Part shown: positions 62,227 through 64,000 of the stretch, piece by piece
Position numbering within the stretch: the first letter of the stretch is position 1
Layout of the letters: each line of letters begins with the position of its first letter
Assembly (NCBI GenBank): GCA_916048055.1
Contig: CAJZHL010000031.1
Span: forward strand, 1,542,738 to 1,606,737
Direction: 5' to 3'
Length of the DNA stretch: 64,000 nucleotides
Source: Pedinophyceae sp. YPF-701
Lineage: Eukaryota; Chlorophyta; Pedinophyceae
Notes under the pieces: generated by a model
What the model was told of the DNA's origin: nothing
Database searches by the model: none
The model's input: the letters and a program-made list of their open reading frames with translations, nothing else
Translations under genes and position numbers: made by a program

Positions 62227-62684
62227 TGGGTGCGGAGATCTACAAGGAGGGCGCGGTGTGCCTCGCGAGGTGCCGTTGACGGAGGCCGGGGCGCGGTGCA
62301 GGCGCTCGCGGTGCCGGACGCGTGTCTACTTGACCATACACAGCCGGGGGCATCGTTGGAGGAGAGCTGCAGGTCGCAGGGCGCCCTCCAGCTGGAGGAC
62401 ATTGTGTCGCAAGGTGCGCCGGCACGCGCCGCGGTGGTGACGCGCTGTGCGCGCATGCAACCGCACGCAGCACTTGATGCTGATCCTGCGACTGCCGACC
62501 TGCGGCTGCCTCCGCAGAATCGGGCGCTGCGCTGTCGCGACGGGAGCTGCGAGGCGCAATCGCGCATGTGGCGGTCGGTAGCGAGCGCGGCCTGTGTCTC
62601 GTGTGCGCCGCGCCCCGCCACCTGTGCGTTCTCGAACTGGACGACGACGAGGACGACGATGCGTCGGACGCGGACGTGGACTGA
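62227..62684 (+). CDS. 3' exons of an unidentified gene (5' end unresolved)
   Basis: Three exons, 62227-62255, 62302-62413 and 62518-62684, join with consistent phases (0, then 1). They encode GAEIYKEGA, then ALAVPDACLLDHTQPGASLE and LQLEDIVSQ, joining ESGAALSRRELRGAIAHVAV, ERGLCLVCAAPRHLCVLEL and an acidic tail DDDEDDDASDADVD before TGA. The sequence looks like a true protein end (hydrophobic strands plus acidic tail), but I do not recognise a family. Upstream exons must exist, because the first listed exon begins in phase 1. The introns would be short (46 and 104 bases), and the 46-base one lowers confidence. Confidence 0.45.
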
Positions 62685-63116
62685 TCGGAGACGTGTGTGT
62701 TTGTCGGCGGCGGGCCTGACTGGTCGTGATGCGGCCCGCGTCTCTCTGTGTCTCTGACTAGACTAGAGACCTGGCTCACACAAGACACTCGCAGGTGTCC
62801 GCTGTAACTCCGTCTAGCTGCGCTCGGCTAGCGGCAGCGGCAATCTAGCAGAAGGCAACTTGCCTAACTGACTGGCTCAGGTCAGACTGACACCTAGTGG
62901 TGGTCAGCCCGGCATCATCTCCTCCCCATCCTAATAAGTGGTTAGCATGACACGGTAGGGAAGGCGGGGAACGATAGTGACGGGTGTGGGAACTATGATC
63001 GGAAACAAGGGCTGGAAACAAAGGGTGCGTTGGACGTTCTTGATCGCAGCAGGCGGCGGGGTCCTTTGCGAACGCCATGCGTTCTCCGCACTTGAGGAAC
63101 CTGCGTGGCTGTGACG
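62685..63116. other. composition shift into the subtelomere-like region
   Basis: From about 62.75 kb the base composition falls from roughly 70% GC to near 50%, and no GC-rich gene continues. Short open frames on the minus strand (for example 62845-63078) have no motif. It may be the 3' untranslated part of the minus-strand remnant that ends at 63117. Confidence 0.5.
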
Positions 63117-63230
63117 CTATTCGGAACCGTAGTTGTACTCGAACTCGTCGATGACTTCAGGCAGCTGACTCGCCTTCATGTCCGTCGGAAGGTTGAGGTA
63201 CTGGTTGAAGGGGTCGAGGTCATGTGGTCT
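63117..63230 (-). pseudogene. C-terminal coding remnant cut off at a telomere-like array
   Basis: Reading leftward from 63230, the frame encodes RPHDLDPFNQYLNLPTDMK and then SQLPEVIDEFEYNYGSE before TAG at 63119-63117. The amino-acid composition (Asp, Asn, Tyr, Phe, Glu, Leu) is that of a folded protein and differs from chance frames of this genome. Just upstream in the same frame the GGTCTTA array supplies a stop, and no methionine precedes it, so the 5' part of the gene is missing. I do not recognise the protein. A fragment of a mobile element placed at a chromosome end is one possibility. Confidence 0.5.
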
Positions 63231-63258
63231 TAGGTCTTAGGTCTTAGGTCTTAGGTCT
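63226..63258 (+). repeat. telomere-like array (GGTCTTA)4
   Basis: Four exact 7-base units plus GGTCT, followed by a T run. As TTAGGTC, the unit differs from the plant-type TTTAGGG and animal-type TTAGGG repeats by a C in the G-rich strand. It is the same unit as the array at the right end of the window. Confidence 0.85.
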
Positions 63259-63680
63259 TTTTTTGTGATTTTTAGAGAATGCCCCCAATGCCCCCAAGGG
63301 GTACATTTCCGCCGCTGGCGGTCCGGTGTCCGCGACTCCGGGGCGGAATGTGTTAGCGCTGTCGGCGTTCAACGCCGGGGCATCCTACGAGGTGCGCGGC
63401 GGGGCCTAAGACGACCGGGCGGCGGAGCTACGGGCCGCCAAAGCGGCGGGACCAGGAAACAGGTGGTGGTTTTCGGGCTCTGGCGTCGCGGTGCGGGCGC
63501 CGTTCGCGCTGAATCGCGTGCCCTATTGGCGAAATGTCGCGGCACGCCCGCCGCGGCGGCGAACGTAGGGAATGCACGGGACACGGCGACGGTAGCGCGG
63601 AAAAGTGCGTGTGACATCGGCCGTCAGACTTGACCTTGGGTGGCTTGGCAGTCACGAAACAGAGTCTAGTCGTGAGTCGG

Positions 63681-63745
63681 TCAGATATATGTCTGATCAA
63701 ATATGCCTCGTGACTCGGAAGATACCCGTCAAATAGGCATATTTG
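63681..63745. repeat. inverted repeats: near-palindrome and 10-base stem
   Basis: 63681-63696 is a near-perfect palindrome (TCAGATATATGTCTGA, one mismatched pair). Immediately beyond, CAAATATGCC (63698-63707) is repeated exactly in inverted orientation as GGCATATTTG (63736-63745) with a 28-base loop. The two structures are AT-rich and lie between the two telomere-like arrays. Confidence 0.8.
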
Positions 63746-63907
63746 CAGATATGCGTCGTCAACTTGTTCGCCCATGACTGGCCTTAGCGACTAACTGGAG
63801 GGTGCAGGCATCGACGCTCCGTCCAGGCGTGAGCCTTAGAGACCGATGAGGACGACTTAGGACTCAGGACTTAGTTTTAGCGACTGAGCCGCGGCGTGAG
63901 CCTTAGA

Positions 63908-64000
63908 GGTCTTAGGTCTTAGGTCTTTTAGGTCTTTAGGTCTTAGGTCTTAGGTCTTAGTTTTTAGGTCTTAGGTCTTAGGTCTTAGGTCTTAGGTCTT
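63908..64000 (+). repeat. telomere-like array (GGTCTTA)n with variants, reaching the window edge
   Basis: About a dozen units of GGTCTTA occur, some with extra T (GGTCTTTTA, GGTCTTTA, GTTTTTA). The array becomes regular toward the right edge and is cut by the window end. Related broken units (GACTTAGGACTCAGGACTTAG) precede it at about 63855-63875. The G/T-rich strand runs 5' to 3' toward the right, the orientation expected at a right-hand chromosome end. Confidence 0.85.

Overview
This window is nuclear DNA from a GC-rich, intron-rich photosynthetic eukaryote that builds cilia. Almost every gene is split by short spliceosomal introns, mostly 70-150 bases, whose 5' ends usually read GTGCG. Chloroplast functions (acetylglutamate kinase, a DUF1995/LPA3-like protein, a class A penicillin-binding protein) sit beside ciliary ones (POC5, the dynein assembly factor DNAAF11). 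Together these point to Archaeplastida, most likely a flagellated green alga, perhaps of prasinophyte type; a glaucophyte is not excluded. Exon limits were assigned by hand from splice consensus, reading-phase continuity and conserved protein motifs. For most genes the summed exon length is a whole number of codons.

Layout, left to right. 1-315 is the tail of an unknown gene. 882-2785 is acetylglutamate kinase (+). 3173-5452 is a cytosolic-type sulfotransferase (-). 6218-7861 is an unknown conserved protein (+). 8578-10615 is a PP2C phosphatase with a long tail (-). 11993-13378 is IBA57 (+). 14278-16610 is a BSD-domain protein (+). 16665-18188 is a right-handed beta-helix protein (-). 18978-19737 is a small, probably mitochondrial protein (+). 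POC5 (-, 19940-21640) and DNAAF11 (+, 22196-24029) are head to head. 24200-26774 is a PBP1A-type murein synthase (-). 27540-28719 is a DUF1995 protein (-). 29894-32801 is an ANTH clathrin adaptor (+).

The second half starts with a 5'-truncated LINE-like element (about 32947-35592, +). It is followed by a degenerate-looking class III nucleotide cyclase (-, 35679 to about 37.5 kb), a RANBP9/GID1 homologue (+, 37650-39758), MnmE (-, 39853-41924), a PHD/extended-PHD poly-Q protein (-, 42444-44672), PQBP1 (+, 46278-47723), a 1,926-residue PH plus multi-PLAT protein (+, 48921-55733), a 1,064-residue histidine-phosphatase-fold protein (+, 56857-61348) and the 3' exons of an unknown gene (to 62684).

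From about 62.7 kb the sequence changes. GC content drops, palindromes appear, and arrays of a 7-base GGTCTTA unit (equivalently TTAGGTC) occur at 63226-63258 and from 63908 to the window end. A short coding remnant on the minus strand stops exactly at the first array. This looks subtelomeric, and it is the least explained part of the window. No tRNA, rRNA, CRISPR array or prokaryotic-type operon was seen.
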